From Paenibacillus sp. GSMTC-2017 (lineage in GTDB: Bacteria > Bacillota > Bacilli > Paenibacillales > Paenibacillaceae): 64,000 nt of DNA. Location: NCBI RefSeq assembly GCF_016019935.1, contig NZ_JAECMT010000004.1, positions 833 through 64,832 of the forward strand, read 5' to 3'. Positions within the stretch are counted from its first letter, which is position 1; each line of letters begins with the position of its first letter. Below, in pieces: positions 19,841-28,125 of the stretch. The notes beneath the pieces are model-generated. The model did not search any database. It was not told the origin of the DNA and saw only the letters and a list, made by a program, of their open reading frames with translations. The position numbers and the translations under genes were made by a program.

Positions 19841-20614
19841 TTGTCGAAGATAATTGCTATTGCCAACCAGAAGGGCGGCGTCGGTAAAACGACAACGTCT
19901 GTGAATTTAGCTGCGTGTCTTGCTTCATTAGGTAAAAAAGTACTGCTTGTCGATATAGATCCGCAAGGTAATACTACAAGTGGATTAGGTATTAACAAAG
20001 CAGACGTGCCTAATTGTATTTATAATGTACTTATTGATGATGTACATCCTAATGATGCTATGGTGGAAACGAGTGTTCCTGGTCTTAAAATCATTCCAGC
20101 TACTATACAACTTGCAGGTGCTGAAATAGAGTTAGTACCAACTATTTCTAGGGAACTTAGGTTGAAGAAATCATTGCAAATGGTGAAAAATGATTTTGAT
20201 TATATATTAATTGATTGTCCACCATCTTTAGGTATACTGACAATTAATTCATTAACTGCTGCAGATTCTGTGCTTATTCCAATTCAATGTGAATATTATG
20301 CACTTGAAGGTTTGAGTCAATTGTTGAATACAGTAAGATTAGTACAAAAACATCTGAATACTACGTTGCAAATCGAGGGCGTTCTACTCACAATGTTAGA
20401 TGCAAGAACTAATCTTGGCATACAAGTTATCGAAGAAGTTAAGAAGTATTTCCAACAAAAAGTGTATCAAACAATTATTCCGAGAAACGTTCGTTTAAGC
20501 GAGGCACCGTCACATGGTCAAGCAATTATCACATATGATCCAAAGTCCAAAGGTGCAGAAGTTTATCTTGAACTTGCGAAGGAAGTGATCATGTATGAGC
20601 AAGCGGCTAGGTAG
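19841..20614 (+). CDS. parA: chromosome partitioning ATPase ParA/Soj
   Basis: 257-aa deviant Walker-A ATPase. MSKIIAIANQKGGVGKTTTSVNLAACLA contains the motif KGGVGKTT; DIDPQGNTTSG and LIDCPPSLG are the A' and B motifs. Soj works with ParB at parS in origin segregation and regulates DnaA. The start is TTG, with GAGGTGA 7 nt upstream. Its 3' end overlaps the parB start by 20 nt. Confidence 0.96.
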   Translation: MSKIIAIANQKGGVGKTTTSVNLAACLASLGKKVLLVDIDPQGNTTSGLGINKADVPNCIYNVLIDDVHPNDAMVETSVPGLKIIPATIQLAGAEIELVPTISRELRLKKSLQMVKNDFDYILIDCPPSLGILTINSLTAADSVLIPIQCEYYALEGLSQLLNTVRLVQKHLNTTLQIEGVLLTMLDARTNLGIQVIEEVKKYFQQKVYQTIIPRNVRLSEAPSHGQAIITYDPKSKGAEVYLELAKEVIMYEQAAR

Positions 20615-21446
20615 AGGGTTAGATGCATTAATTCCATCTCTTTCTGTTAATGACGATGATAAAGTTATCGAGATACCACTTTCGCAACTTAGACCAAACC
20701 CATATCAGCCTCGTAAAACCTTTGATGAAGATTCGATCAAAGAGTTAGCTGAATCGATAAAGCAACATGGTATCATCCAACCCATTATCGTACGCACTGT
20801 ACTTAAAGGTTATGAAATCATAGCTGGTGAAAGACGTTTCCGTGCGTCGCAGTATTGTGGTAATACGACAGTCTCAGCAGTAGTAAGAACCTTTACAGAT
20901 CAGCAAGTTATGGAGATTGCATTAATTGAAAATTTACAACGTGAGGATCTTAACGCTTTGGAAGTTGCAATTGCGTACCAAGCACTCATGGATAAGTTTA
21001 AATTAACGCAAGAAGAGTTAAGCCTTAAAGTAGGTAAATCCCGTTCACACATTGCAAACTTCGTAAGATTGCTAAGTCTCCCAAATGAGATTAAAGAATA
21101 TGTTTCACGTGGAACAATTTCGATGGGTCATGCAAGAGCTTTGGCAGGAGTGAAGGATCAAGATGTACAGAGAGAGTTAGCTAATCTAACTGTAACATCT
21201 GAGTGGAGTGTTCGTGAATTAGAAGACGCCATTCAAAAGTTGGATACAAAAGGGACAGGGCAACAAAAACAACAGAAACAAACAAAAAGAGATCCCTATA
21301 TTGACCAATTGGAAGAGACGTTACGGGAACGTTTTAAAACAACGGTTAAGATCAAACAACAACGAGATAAAGGGAAAATTGAATTACAATATTACAATAA
21401 GCAGGACTTGGAGCGGTTGTTGGAATTGCTACAAAAGCTTGCTTAA
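20595..21446 (+). CDS. parB: chromosome partitioning protein ParB/Spo0J
   Basis: 283-aa CTP-dependent DNA clamp that loads at parS, recruits SMC condensin and stimulates ParA. The start MSKRLGRGLDALIP is diagnostic; the CTP-binding motifs (PRKTF, GERRFRA, ENLQRE) and the HTH region (LSLKVGKSRSHIANFVRLL) follow, then a C-terminal dimerisation domain after a Q/K-rich linker. It overlaps parA, so the pair is translationally coupled. A parS site lies inside the gene. Confidence 0.96.
   Translation: MSKRLGRGLDALIPSLSVNDDDKVIEIPLSQLRPNPYQPRKTFDEDSIKELAESIKQHGIIQPIIVRTVLKGYEIIAGERRFRASQYCGNTTVSAVVRTFTDQQVMEIALIENLQREDLNALEVAIAYQALMDKFKLTQEELSLKVGKSRSHIANFVRLLSLPNEIKEYVSRGTISMGHARALAGVKDQDVQRELANLTVTSEWSVRELEDAIQKLDTKGTGQQKQQKQTKRDPYIDQLEETLRERFKTTVKIKQQRDKGKIELQYYNKQDLERLLELLQKLA
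21101..21116 (-). promoter_or_regulatory. parS site within parB
   Basis: Plus-strand TGTTTCACGTGGAACA is the reverse complement of TGTTCCACGTGAAACA, which matches the parS consensus TGTTNCACGTGAAACA exactly. B. subtilis also has a parS inside spo0J. Confidence 0.93.
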
Positions 21447-21460
21447 AATAGTTTGAATCG

Positions 21461-21525
21461 AATGGCATATCTAAGTTGTAATCTTTCTGATGAAGGATTA
21501 AACTAAGATATGCCATTGTTGTTTA
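21461..21525 (+). terminator. parAB terminator
   Basis: Long stem AATGGCATATCT.AGTT (from 21461) pairing with AACTAAGATATGCCATT (21501-21517), one mismatch, with an inner TAATC/GATTA stem, then TGTTGTTT. Confidence 0.8.
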
Positions 21526-21553
21526 ATGTCTACCGGAAAGGAGTCTGCAAATT

Positions 21554-22726
21554 ATGAACACAGAAGAGCAAGGGTTAATTTACTTAGATCATGCAGCAAC
21601 TTCATGGCCGAAACCGAAGGCAGTAACAGATGCAGTTGTGAATGCGATAATAAATGATGGGGCTAACCCTGGTAGAGGCAGTCATGCTATGGCTGTTAGG
21701 GCAAGTCGTATATTGTTTGATACACGTAAGCAACTAGCTAAATTGTTTAATATTAAAAATCCAAATGATATTGCATTTACTTCAAATACTACGATGTCGT
21801 TAAATATGGCAATCAAAGGATGGCTTAAGCCAGGAGACCATGTTATTTCAACGACAGTTGAACATAACTCCGTTAGACGACCACTTCATTATTTAGAACA
21901 AACGATCGGAATTGAAGTTAGTTACATTGAAACGGATCAGCAGGGAAAGATAAGAGTAGATGAGATAGAGGAAGCGATACAAGGACGTACAACGTTAATC
22001 ATCGTTAATCATAGTTCTAATCTGCTTGGTACAATTCTCCCTGTAGCTGAGATTGGTGAGCTAGCGAAAAAACATGGTGTAAAGCTGCTTGTTGATGCTG
22101 CACAAAGTGCGGGAATCATTCCAGTAGATGTACAAGCCATGGGTATACATATGTTAGCATTCCCAGGACATAAGGGATTGTTAGGTCCACAAGGAACGGG
22201 AGGGTTATATATAGCCCCCGAAATTGATTTAGAACCTTTATTGCACGGAGGCACTGGTAGTCAATCAGAAACGCCTCACCAGCCTCTTGTAAGGCCTGAT
22301 CGGTATGAGGCAGGCACACAGAATACAGCTGGCTTAGCGGGGCTCCAGGCGGGCGTTAAATACGTGCTAGAAGAGTCGGTAGAAAAGATCCATGCTAAAG
22401 AATGGGGATTAGCGCAACGGTTGATGGAGGGACTCTCCAAACATGAAAATGTACAAATTCTCGGACCAGCATTAGGAGAGCCAAGAACAGGAATAGTAGC
22501 ATTTAATGTAGATGGAGTTGATCCTTCAGAGTTGTCCTTTATATTGGATCAGCATTATAAAATAGCTGTACGAGCTGGTTTCCACTGTACGCCATTAGCT
22601 CATGTAAGTGCAGGGACGGTAGCAACTGGAGCGGTACGTGCAAGCGTAGGGGTATTTACAACAGAGGAAGAAGTAGATGCATTACTAATAGCCATAAAAG
22701 AAATATCGCAGCAATATAGCTTGTAG
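21554..22726 (+). CDS. class V aminotransferase / cysteine desulfurase-like protein
   Basis: 390-aa PLP-dependent enzyme of the cysteine desulfurase group. It begins with the typical IYLDHAATSWPKP, has NHSSNLLGTILP, the cofactor pocket VDAAQSAG and the PLP-binding lysine in FPGHKGLLGPQGTGG, and a C-terminal cysteine in RAGFHCTPLAH, the position of the persulfide-forming cysteine in the family. It probably extracts sulfur from cysteine or a related compound, but the acceptor is unknown because no scaffold gene is adjacent. It is followed by the DUF4446 gene after 16 nt. Confidence 0.88.
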   Translation: MNTEEQGLIYLDHAATSWPKPKAVTDAVVNAIINDGANPGRGSHAMAVRASRILFDTRKQLAKLFNIKNPNDIAFTSNTTMSLNMAIKGWLKPGDHVISTTVEHNSVRRPLHYLEQTIGIEVSYIETDQQGKIRVDEIEEAIQGRTTLIIVNHSSNLLGTILPVAEIGELAKKHGVKLLVDAAQSAGIIPVDVQAMGIHMLAFPGHKGLLGPQGTGGLYIAPEIDLEPLLHGGTGSQSETPHQPLVRPDRYEAGTQNTAGLAGLQAGVKYVLEESVEKIHAKEWGLAQRLMEGLSKHENVQILGPALGEPRTGIVAFNVDGVDPSELSFILDQHYKIAVRAGFHCTPLAHVSAGTVATGAVRASVGVFTTEEEVDALLIAIKEISQQYSL

Positions 22727-22742
22727 GGGATGGGATTAAGAC

Positions 22743-23225
22743 ATGAACGAATGGTACTTGGAACCCTTTAATGTGGTGGCTGCAATTATGGCAGTTTTGG
22801 TAGTTGTTTTAATGATAAGAATGGCTGTAATCGGAAGTAGATTAAAGAAGTTACGAAAACAATATGTAGCCGTAATGGGTGACACAGGGGTTACTAATAT
22901 CGAGGAAGTAGTTATTGAGCTCAAGAACAATCTGGAATCGCAACGACAAAAGACAGAGCAACTCCAACAACAATTGGCAACGATGCAGGCAACGTTGCCG
23001 AAGTTGAAGAGCAAGATCGGCATCCATCGATACAATGCTTTTTCGGATGGTGGCAGTGAACTTAGCTTCTCAATTGCTATCGTTAATGATGAGAAGGATG
23101 GGGCAGTGTTTTCTGGGCTCCATAGTAGAGAAAGTACTTATGTATACGCAAAGCCGGTGGAGAAGGGTGAATCACCATATCCACTAACACCAGAAGAAAA
23201 GAAATCAATACAAGAAGCGAAATAA
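22743..23225 (+). CDS. DUF4446 membrane-anchored protein
   Basis: 160-aa protein with one N-terminal membrane helix (about 8-27), a Q/E-rich coiled coil (about 50-85) and a conserved C-terminal part (KIGIHRYNAFSDGGSELSFSIAIVND...HSRESTYVYAKPVEKGESPYPLTPEE) typical of DUF4446, a family common next to parB in Paenibacillaceae and relatives. The function is unknown. It is co-directional with the preceding PLP enzyme and convergent with yyaC. Confidence 0.85.
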   Translation: MNEWYLEPFNVVAAIMAVLVVVLMIRMAVIGSRLKKLRKQYVAVMGDTGVTNIEEVVIELKNNLESQRQKTEQLQQQLATMQATLPKLKSKIGIHRYNAFSDGGSELSFSIAIVNDEKDGAVFSGLHSRESTYVYAKPVEKGESPYPLTPEEKKSIQEAK

Positions 23226-23248
23226 AAGGTTAACCTGCTTAAATTCAA

Positions 23249-23857
23249 TTATTTATGGTCAGAAGCGGCGGTTTGATCCCTTACAGTTGAGGAAATATGA
23301 ATGTGGTTCGCTATTGCAGTGAATAAACTAGTAGCGATGATTTCGGACAAGCGCATCACGAGATGAAGTCTTGTATTTTGTAAAACAAAGTATTCCATGA
23401 ATCCACCAACATTGACGATACCAGTAACATGGATATCACCCACTGGAGGGAGATCTTTATTCACGCCAGCACCAGGCCGAACGGGTCCTTCTGCAACTTG
23501 AATACATCCTACACTTGCAACTTGGCCTAAACAAGCATCAATTCCAATTACAAATGGTGAAGCATGTTTATCATTAATTTCAAGAAGTGTTTCTTCTAAA
23601 TTCATTGCATGTACAGGGTTCTCTAGAGTCCCATATAGATGAAAATGAGGGCTTCTATACTTCAATAAAGATGTACCGATGAGTGGGCCAAGTGCATCAC
23701 CAGTAGAACGGTCCGTTCCGATACAGACGACAACGATAGGGCGGTTGGTAGGTATATCTTGCAAAAAACCTGTTAAACGATTCACTAGTAGACCAATAAT
23801 GTTGCTGGTGGTGTAAGGCAGCTTAAACGGAACATCCCTCATAAATGGTAGTTTCAT
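23249..23857 (-). CDS. yyaC: spore protease YyaC
   Basis: 202-aa DUF1256 protein of the YyaC family, a putative sporulation protein related to the germination protease GPR. Visible: VVVCIGTDRSTGDALGPLIGTSL, the HAMNLEETL segment, GIDACLGQVASVG, and a glycine-rich PGAGVNKDLPPVGDIHVTGIVNVGGFMEY. ATG start with a strong GGGAGGG. It is transcribed against its neighbours, as in other Bacillales, with a possible forespore-type promoter just upstream. Confidence 0.9.
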   Translation of the reverse strand: MKLPFMRDVPFKLPYTTSNIIGLLVNRLTGFLQDIPTNRPIVVVCIGTDRSTGDALGPLIGTSLLKYRSPHFHLYGTLENPVHAMNLEETLLEINDKHASPFVIGIDACLGQVASVGCIQVAEGPVRPGAGVNKDLPPVGDIHVTGIVNVGGFMEYFVLQNTRLHLVMRLSEIIATSLFTAIANHIHISSTVRDQTAASDHK

Positions 23858-23888
23858 ATAATCCCTCCCAAAAGCGCTTATATGATAC

Positions 23889-23919
23889 TAGTATATGGAT
23901 GGGACAACCATTTTATACG
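23889..23919 (-). promoter_or_regulatory. possible forespore (sigma-F/G) promoter of yyaC
   Basis: Minus strand: CGTATA (23919-23914), 18-nt spacer, TATACTA (23895-23889). This resembles the forespore consensus (GTATA/TGAATA-type -35, CATACTA-type -10). The match is partial, so low-to-moderate confidence. Confidence 0.4.
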
Positions 23920-23966
23920 TTCCTGTCTGTTAAAAATATAGAGGGACAAACTAGTAGGAGGGTGTC

Positions 23967-24218
23967 ATGCTAATTGCGTTCGACTCAACACAACAAGCTC
24001 TTCGTGCAGAAATGCTGCTGGAATATGCAGAAGTCGAAATCGACATCTGTCCGACACCAAAGGAAATAACGGCAGGTTGTGCGTTATCCATTCACTTTCC
24101 TGAAGAAGATTTAAAGATCGTTCGAGATGTGATTGAACAAGAAAACGTAGAAATAAGAGGCATCTTCAAGCCAGTTGAACAAGGCTACGAACAGCTAGAG
24201 CTAGATAAACAAAAATGA
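23967..24218 (+). CDS. DUF3343 protein
   Basis: 83-aa protein recognisable as DUF3343: LIAFDSTQQALRAEMLLEY, the CPTPKEITAGCALSI motif with two cysteines, and a short acidic tail. The family is small and uncharacterised, and often sits near sulfur-transfer or selenium genes. Here it lies upstream of an mscS-type gene and about 1.2 kb from a cysteine desulfurase-like gene, which may be chance. ATG with AGGAGGGTG upstream. Confidence 0.8.
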   Translation: MLIAFDSTQQALRAEMLLEYAEVEIDICPTPKEITAGCALSIHFPEEDLKIVRDVIEQENVEIRGIFKPVEQGYEQLELDKQK

Positions 24219-24242
24219 TGGTGCTGATGGAGATGATCCAGA

Positions 24243-25097
24243 GTGATAACAATATACAATGAAACATTAGAATGGCTTAAAAATCCCGATACATGGCAAG
24301 CATTTGCTTATTCGGCTCTTAGAATAGCATTAATTTTACTAATCGGAAGATTTGTTGTATGGCTTGTCCATAAATCTGTCGATCGTTTCGTCATCAATCG
24401 AGCGAGTAAACAATCACCAGGTCATGCTCGCAGAATGACAACTGTTGGAAAGCTAATGAAAAATGTCATTTCATATGCCTTTTATTTTATCGTTATAATG
24501 ATTGTTCTATCAGCGATAGGCATAGACCTTGGTCCGTTAATTGCAGGAGCAGGGGTAGCCGGAATTGCTATCGGATTTGGTGCTCAGAGCTTGGTTAAGG
24601 ACATATTGACTGGCTTTTTCATTATTCTTGAGGACCAATTTGCAGTAGGAGATGTTATTCAAACGGGGCAATTCAAAGGTACGGTCGAGGTTATTGGTTT
24701 GCGTACAACTAAAATTCAAAGCTGGACTGGCGAGATACATATCGTCCCGAATGGTATGATTAATGAAGTAACCAACTTCTCCATAAACAATACGCTTGCA
24801 GTGGTAGATGTGCTAATCGCTTACGAAGCAGATGTAAACAAAGCAATGGAGATCATTAGAGAAACGACGAAACAATTGAAGCATGAACATCTTGTAAAAG
24901 AACCCGATGTGCTAGGTGTACAGTTAGTCGCTGCATTAGCAGTAACGATACGAGTAATAGCCGAATGTAACCCGAATATGCATACGTTTGTTGCAAGATA
25001 TATGAATAAAGAAATAAAAGATGCTCTGGATCAGAACGGCATCGAAATTCCTTATCCCAAGATGGTTACCTACCAACGATCATATGAGGAGGTATAA
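24243..25097 (+). CDS. MscS-family mechanosensitive channel
   Basis: 284-aa small-conductance mechanosensitive channel. Three N-terminal membrane helices end in the pore helix with the glycine/alanine pattern AGAGVAGIAIGFGAQSLVKDILTGFFIILEDQF-type (about 98-130), followed by the beta domain (VGDVIQTGQFKGTVEVIGLRTTKIQ, VPNG) and the C-terminal alpha/beta domain. It opens under membrane tension to release solutes. GTG start with GGAGATGA upstream. It is followed by DUF951 after 3 nt, the usual Bacillales pairing. Confidence 0.92.
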   Translation: MITIYNETLEWLKNPDTWQAFAYSALRIALILLIGRFVVWLVHKSVDRFVINRASKQSPGHARRMTTVGKLMKNVISYAFYFIVIMIVLSAIGIDLGPLIAGAGVAGIAIGFGAQSLVKDILTGFFIILEDQFAVGDVIQTGQFKGTVEVIGLRTTKIQSWTGEIHIVPNGMINEVTNFSINNTLAVVDVLIAYEADVNKAMEIIRETTKQLKHEHLVKEPDVLGVQLVAALAVTIRVIAECNPNMHTFVARYMNKEIKDALDQNGIEIPYPKMVTYQRSYEEV

Positions 25098-25100
25098 TGG

Positions 25101-25316
25101 ATGGAACGGAAGCAGTTTGAACTGGGCGACATCGTACAAATGAAAAAGCAGCATCCGTGCGGAACGAATGAAATGGAAATTATAAGAATGGGCATGGACA
25201 TTCGAATTAAATGTGTAGGTTGTAAGCACAGTGTCCTCATCCCAAGAATGAAGTTTGAGAAAAACATGAAAAAGGTGTTAAGGTCTAACCCGGATGCGAC
25301 AGCAACACTAGAATAA
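25101..25316 (+). CDS. DUF951 protein (YyzM-like)
   Basis: 71-aa DUF951 protein: FELGDIVQMKKQHPCGTNEMEIIRMGMDIRIKC.GC with three cysteines (CG, CVGC) that may bind zinc. It is conserved next to mscS and the parB region in Bacillales; function unknown. AGGAGG lies 8 nt upstream of the ATG. Confidence 0.85.
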   Translation: MERKQFELGDIVQMKKQHPCGTNEMEIIRMGMDIRIKCVGCKHSVLIPRMKFEKNMKKVLRSNPDATATLE

Positions 25317-25356
25317 TAGGTGAAGTAAAGCGAACGAACTTATAAATGAAATGAAG

Positions 25357-25388
25357 AATAACGATCTCATAAGAGGTCGTTATTTTGT
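25357..25388 (+). terminator. mscS-DUF951 terminator
   Basis: AATAACGATCTC (25357-25368), ATAA loop, GAGGTCGTTATT (25373-25384), then TTG. One G-T pair in the stem. The next 240 nt to the zinc-ribbon gene are A/T-rich and hold nothing identifiable. Confidence 0.8.
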
Positions 25389-25631
25389 GTTTCTAAGAGG
25401 AAGTAGAAAGGATCAAAAACAATATAAATTGTAATATTTGTAAATTAAAACTAAAGGTAGATACGTATTATTGCAATCTCTATAATAAATGAATACCATC
25501 GATATATAAATGAGATGTATGAGTAGTTTGAACAAGGTGGGTAAACGTGTTAGACTTTTATGAGATTGTATGGATATATGACTAATCAGTAATTATTATT
25601 TTACAAACTACGAAATGGAGGACATGATTAC

Positions 25632-25973
25632 ATGTCTACTATACCTGCTTGTCCGAGCTGTAGCTCACAATATACGTATGAAGATAGAGGTTTGTTTATT
25701 TGCCCAGAATGCAGTCATGAATGGACGACAGAATCGGCTACAGAAAACGAAGAGACTGCTAAGGTAGTTAAGGATTCTAACGGAAATGTGTTAAACGATG
25801 GAGATTCAGTTACTGTCATTAAAGATTTGAAAGTAAAGGGCAGCTCCTTAGTTGTCAAAATCGGAACAAAAGTAAAAAGTATTCGTTTGGTTGAAGGTGA
25901 TCACGATATTGATTGCAAAATCGATGGGTTTGGCGCTATGAAGCTGAAGTCTGAGTTTGTAAAAAAGATATAA
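25632..25973 (+). CDS. yjdM: PhnA/YjdM-type zinc-ribbon protein
   Basis: 113-aa protein with an N-terminal zinc ribbon ([25 protein letters not shown]; cysteines near 7, 10, 24, 27) and the conserved C-terminal domain ([25 protein letters not shown]...[35 protein letters not shown]). Named for alkylphosphonate uptake, but the family is not specific to phosphonate metabolism and its role is unclear. ATG with GGAGG upstream; a single-gene unit with its own terminator. First gene of the accessory block. Confidence 0.92.
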   Translation: MSTIPACPSCSSQYTYEDRGLFICPECSHEWTTESATENEETAKVVKDSNGNVLNDGDSVTVIKDLKVKGSSLVVKIGTKVKSIRLVEGDHDIDCKIDGFGAMKLKSEFVKKI

Positions 25974-25986
25974 AAGTATAAGTAAG

Positions 25987-26020
25987 ACCCGCATCTTAAT
26001 CGTAAGAAGCGGGTTTTTTT
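25987..26020 (+). terminator. terminator after yjdM
   Basis: ACCCGC (25987-25992) and TCTTA pair with TAAGA and GCGGGT (26009-26014) around an A/A mismatch, followed by seven T. Confidence 0.9.
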
Positions 26021-26038
26021 GTGCTACAAATAAAAAAG

Positions 26039-26067
26039 GGAACTTATGGATGATCACTACTGTCTAA
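26039..26067 (+). promoter_or_regulatory. ECF-type promoter, probable autoregulation of the sigma gene
   Basis: GGAACTT (26039-26045), 16-nt spacer, GTCTAA (26062-26067), immediately upstream of the sigma gene's ribosome-binding site GGTGGAGGTG. This has the GGAAC/GTC layout typical of ECF sigma promoters, consistent with autoregulation. Confidence 0.5.
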
Positions 26068-26085
26068 TAGGGTGGAGGTGATGAA

Positions 26086-26619
26086 ATGGAAATTCACTAT
26101 GCTGCGTATATGGAAAGCATGGATAAGACAGAGTTATACAATTTGATGACACAGTATGGTGATGATGTTTGGAAATACGCTTATGCAATAACTAGAAATC
26201 GGGAGCAAGCGAAGGATATTGCCCAAGAAGTCTTTATTAAAGTATTCCATAACATCAAATCGTTTAGAGGGCAATCTTCAATGAAAACTTGGTTACTATC
26301 GATTACAAGGAATATGGCTATTAATGAAATGAAGTCTAGTTATATGAGACGAGTTGTATTGTTCGAATGGGTTAAATCAGACAACAGAGCAGAGTCGGCT
26401 GAAATGGTTTTTATGGGAGAGCAGTCTGCAAAAGATATATGGGACATTATAATGAGTTTGCCTACTAAACTTCGAGAAGTGATCATTTTACAGCTAGAGC
26501 ATAATTTAACGATGACAGAAATGGCACAGTTGCTAGATGTTTCAGAAGGCACTGTTAAGTCTAGGTTGCATCGAGCTCGTAAAGGGGTAGAACGAAGATG
26601 GAAGGGAGCATACGAATGA
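26086..26619 (+). CDS. ECF RNA polymerase sigma factor
   Basis: 177-aa sigma-70 factor with only regions 2 and 4. Region 2: YGDDVWKYAYAITRNREQAKDIAQEVFIKVFHNIKSFRGQSSMKTWLLSITRNMAINEMK; region 4 HTH: LPTKLREVIILQLEHNLTMTEMAQLLDVSEGTVKSRLHRARK, each recognised by pattern. It directs RNA polymerase to a small stress regulon, unknown here. Its stop overlaps the start of the next gene (ATGA), the usual sigma/anti-sigma coupling, and an ECF-like promoter precedes it. Confidence 0.93.
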   Translation: MEIHYAAYMESMDKTELYNLMTQYGDDVWKYAYAITRNREQAKDIAQEVFIKVFHNIKSFRGQSSMKTWLLSITRNMAINEMKSSYMRRVVLFEWVKSDNRAESAEMVFMGEQSAKDIWDIIMSLPTKLREVIILQLEHNLTMTEMAQLLDVSEGTVKSRLHRARKGVERRWKGAYE

Positions 26620-27692
26620 GTGAATATAAATCCGAATGGGTCGATATCGTGAAGCGAGGATCACTTAAGGAATCAGCATTTACAGAAGAGATGAAACGTA
26701 CTATTTTGGAAAATGTAGATCGACCTAGAAGAAGGAATCGTCTTAATGTAACTGGATTTATGTCGGTTGCTGTTATGGCTTGTTTAATTATTGGATTACT
26801 ATTTATAAATGGAAACAATAATGAAGACAGTACAAAATCGATGGGTAGTAGTGGGCTGGGCGGTAATAAAGCGACAATTAATGAAGTAACTAAACCAAAA
26901 GAGGATGTCGTTACAGACGTAAATGGTAAAAAGCAGTATCCCATTGAATACAAAGTTTTAAAAGCGAAAGAGTGGAAGCGTGGTGACATGGGATCAAATA
27001 ATGATCCATTTATACTTCCTGGGATATTCAATACCTTTAATCCATTACTGGATCCAGATGAGTCATACATGGATGGGGTACCAATCAAAAGTGTGGAAAT
27101 AATAAATCAAAAGAAAATAGAAGGCATTGGAGTATTAGTTCATTATCGATATCCCGGAGAAGAAAAAACATTGGTTAATAAATATGGTAATAATGAACTT
27201 GTAAGTTATACGGGGTTAGTTCTCGGAGAAGCAACAGGGGATAGTGTTGTTTATCAAGGGTCTTATGGTCCTATAGACAATGAAGAAATTAGTATGACTA
27301 AGGTGTTTGGTCAGTCTGTCATAAAAACTACATGGCAGTGTATGGCTGTAAAAACAACAAAATGTTCGATGTACATTAAAAATGATGATGGAGAGCTAAG
27401 CTACTATCTTAATTTTGATTTAATATCTAAAACTTATGAACAAGATTTAGATGGTGACGGACTAGAAGAAGTAATCGTGGCGACTGTAAAAGGGAATCAA
27501 ATCTATGTGTTTAAAAAAGTGAATGAGAAGTTAGAATGGGCCCCTATGAGGGAAACACTTCGATTAACGAAGGATGACGTCTTAGTCTTCTCTGAAGTAG
27601 ATAACTCATTTACTGTACGCTCATATGGTGCTCAAAAGTCTATTAAGAAATACCTTTACAAACAGGGATCAAATAAGCTTGTAGAGGCGTAG
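26616..27692 (+). CDS. putative membrane anti-sigma factor
   Basis: 358-aa protein coupled to the ECF sigma gene. Residues 1-45 are cytoplasmic and basic near the membrane (RPRRRNR), followed by one membrane helix (about 46-64) and a large outer part of about 290 residues ending in a region like an FG-GAP/repeat segment (DQDLDGDGLEEVIVATVKGNQIYV). I infer an anti-sigma role from coupling and topology; no zinc-binding anti-sigma motif was seen. ATG 26616 overlaps the sigma stop, with GAAGGGAG upstream; ATG 26598 would add six residues. Confidence 0.7.
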   Translation: MSEYKSEWVDIVKRGSLKESAFTEEMKRTILENVDRPRRRNRLNVTGFMSVAVMACLIIGLLFINGNNNEDSTKSMGSSGLGGNKATINEVTKPKEDVVTDVNGKKQYPIEYKVLKAKEWKRGDMGSNNDPFILPGIFNTFNPLLDPDESYMDGVPIKSVEIINQKKIEGIGVLVHYRYPGEEKTLVNKYGNNELVSYTGLVLGEATGDSVVYQGSYGPIDNEEISMTKVFGQSVIKTTWQCMAVKTTKCSMYIKNDDGELSYYLNFDLISKTYEQDLDGDGLEEVIVATVKGNQIYVFKKVNEKLEWAPMRETLRLTKDDVLVFSEVDNSFTVRSYGAQKSIKKYLYKQGSNKLVEA

Positions 27693-27755
27693 TAGGGATT
27701 AGATTTTAAATACAAAAAAGCTATCATAACCTTATTAGTCACTGTAAAAGTTCTG

Positions 27756-27785
27756 TTGCGTTCACTATGCACAATATGATACAAT
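27756..27785 (+). promoter_or_regulatory. tRNA-Ser promoter
   Basis: TTGCGT (27756-27761), 18-nt spacer, TACAAT (27780-27785), 21 nt upstream of the mature tRNA. Confidence 0.5.
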
Positions 27786-27806
27786 CAATTTTGTGTCACA
27801 GGCCGC

Positions 27807-27897
27807 GGAGAGGTACCCAAGAGGCCCAAGGGGGCTGACTCGAAATCAGCTAGGCGGGTCAAACCGTGCGTGGGTTCGAATCCCACCTTCTCCGCCA
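27807..27897 (+). tRNA. tRNA-Ser (anticodon CGA)
   Basis: 91-nt class II tRNA. The acceptor stem GGAGAGG pairs with CTTCTCC (one G-U), with discriminator G and encoded CCA (27895-27897). The anticodon arm GCTGA / TCAGC (27834-27838, 27846-27850) encloses loop CTCGAAA with anticodon CGA (27841-27843), reading UCG. The long variable arm and TPsiC arm (GTGGGTTCGAATCCCAC) are typical of serine tRNAs. Confidence 0.97.
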
Positions 27898-27922
27898 TTC
27901 TAATAACCATTAAGTAATTCAT

Positions 27923-27959
27923 AAACCTTCTACATAGATCTATGTAGAAGGTTTTTTTG
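27923..27959 (+). terminator. tRNA-Ser terminator
   Basis: Near-perfect palindrome AACCTTCTACATAG... / ...CTATGTAGAAGGTT (27924-27953) followed by seven T. Confidence 0.9.
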
Positions 27960-28125
27960 TTTTCCCATTTATGGATTATATAGATAAATTAGTCCTAAAT
28001 AATCTTGAAATCTATGACACTCATCGGAAGATAGTAAGACTTAATACCTAAATTTTTGTATCTAATTACTCATATTGATAATATAATAGAAATTATGGCA
28101 AGTTAAAATTTAGGAGGAATAAGAC

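Noticed and set aside
26561..27088. A 175-codon minus-strand frame opposite the sigma/anti-sigma junction
   Set aside because: Shadow of the plus-strand genes; no ribosome-binding site.
27807..27897. Possible integration (att) site at the tRNA-Ser 3' end
   Set aside because: No direct repeat of the tRNA 3' end and no integrase gene were seen in the window.
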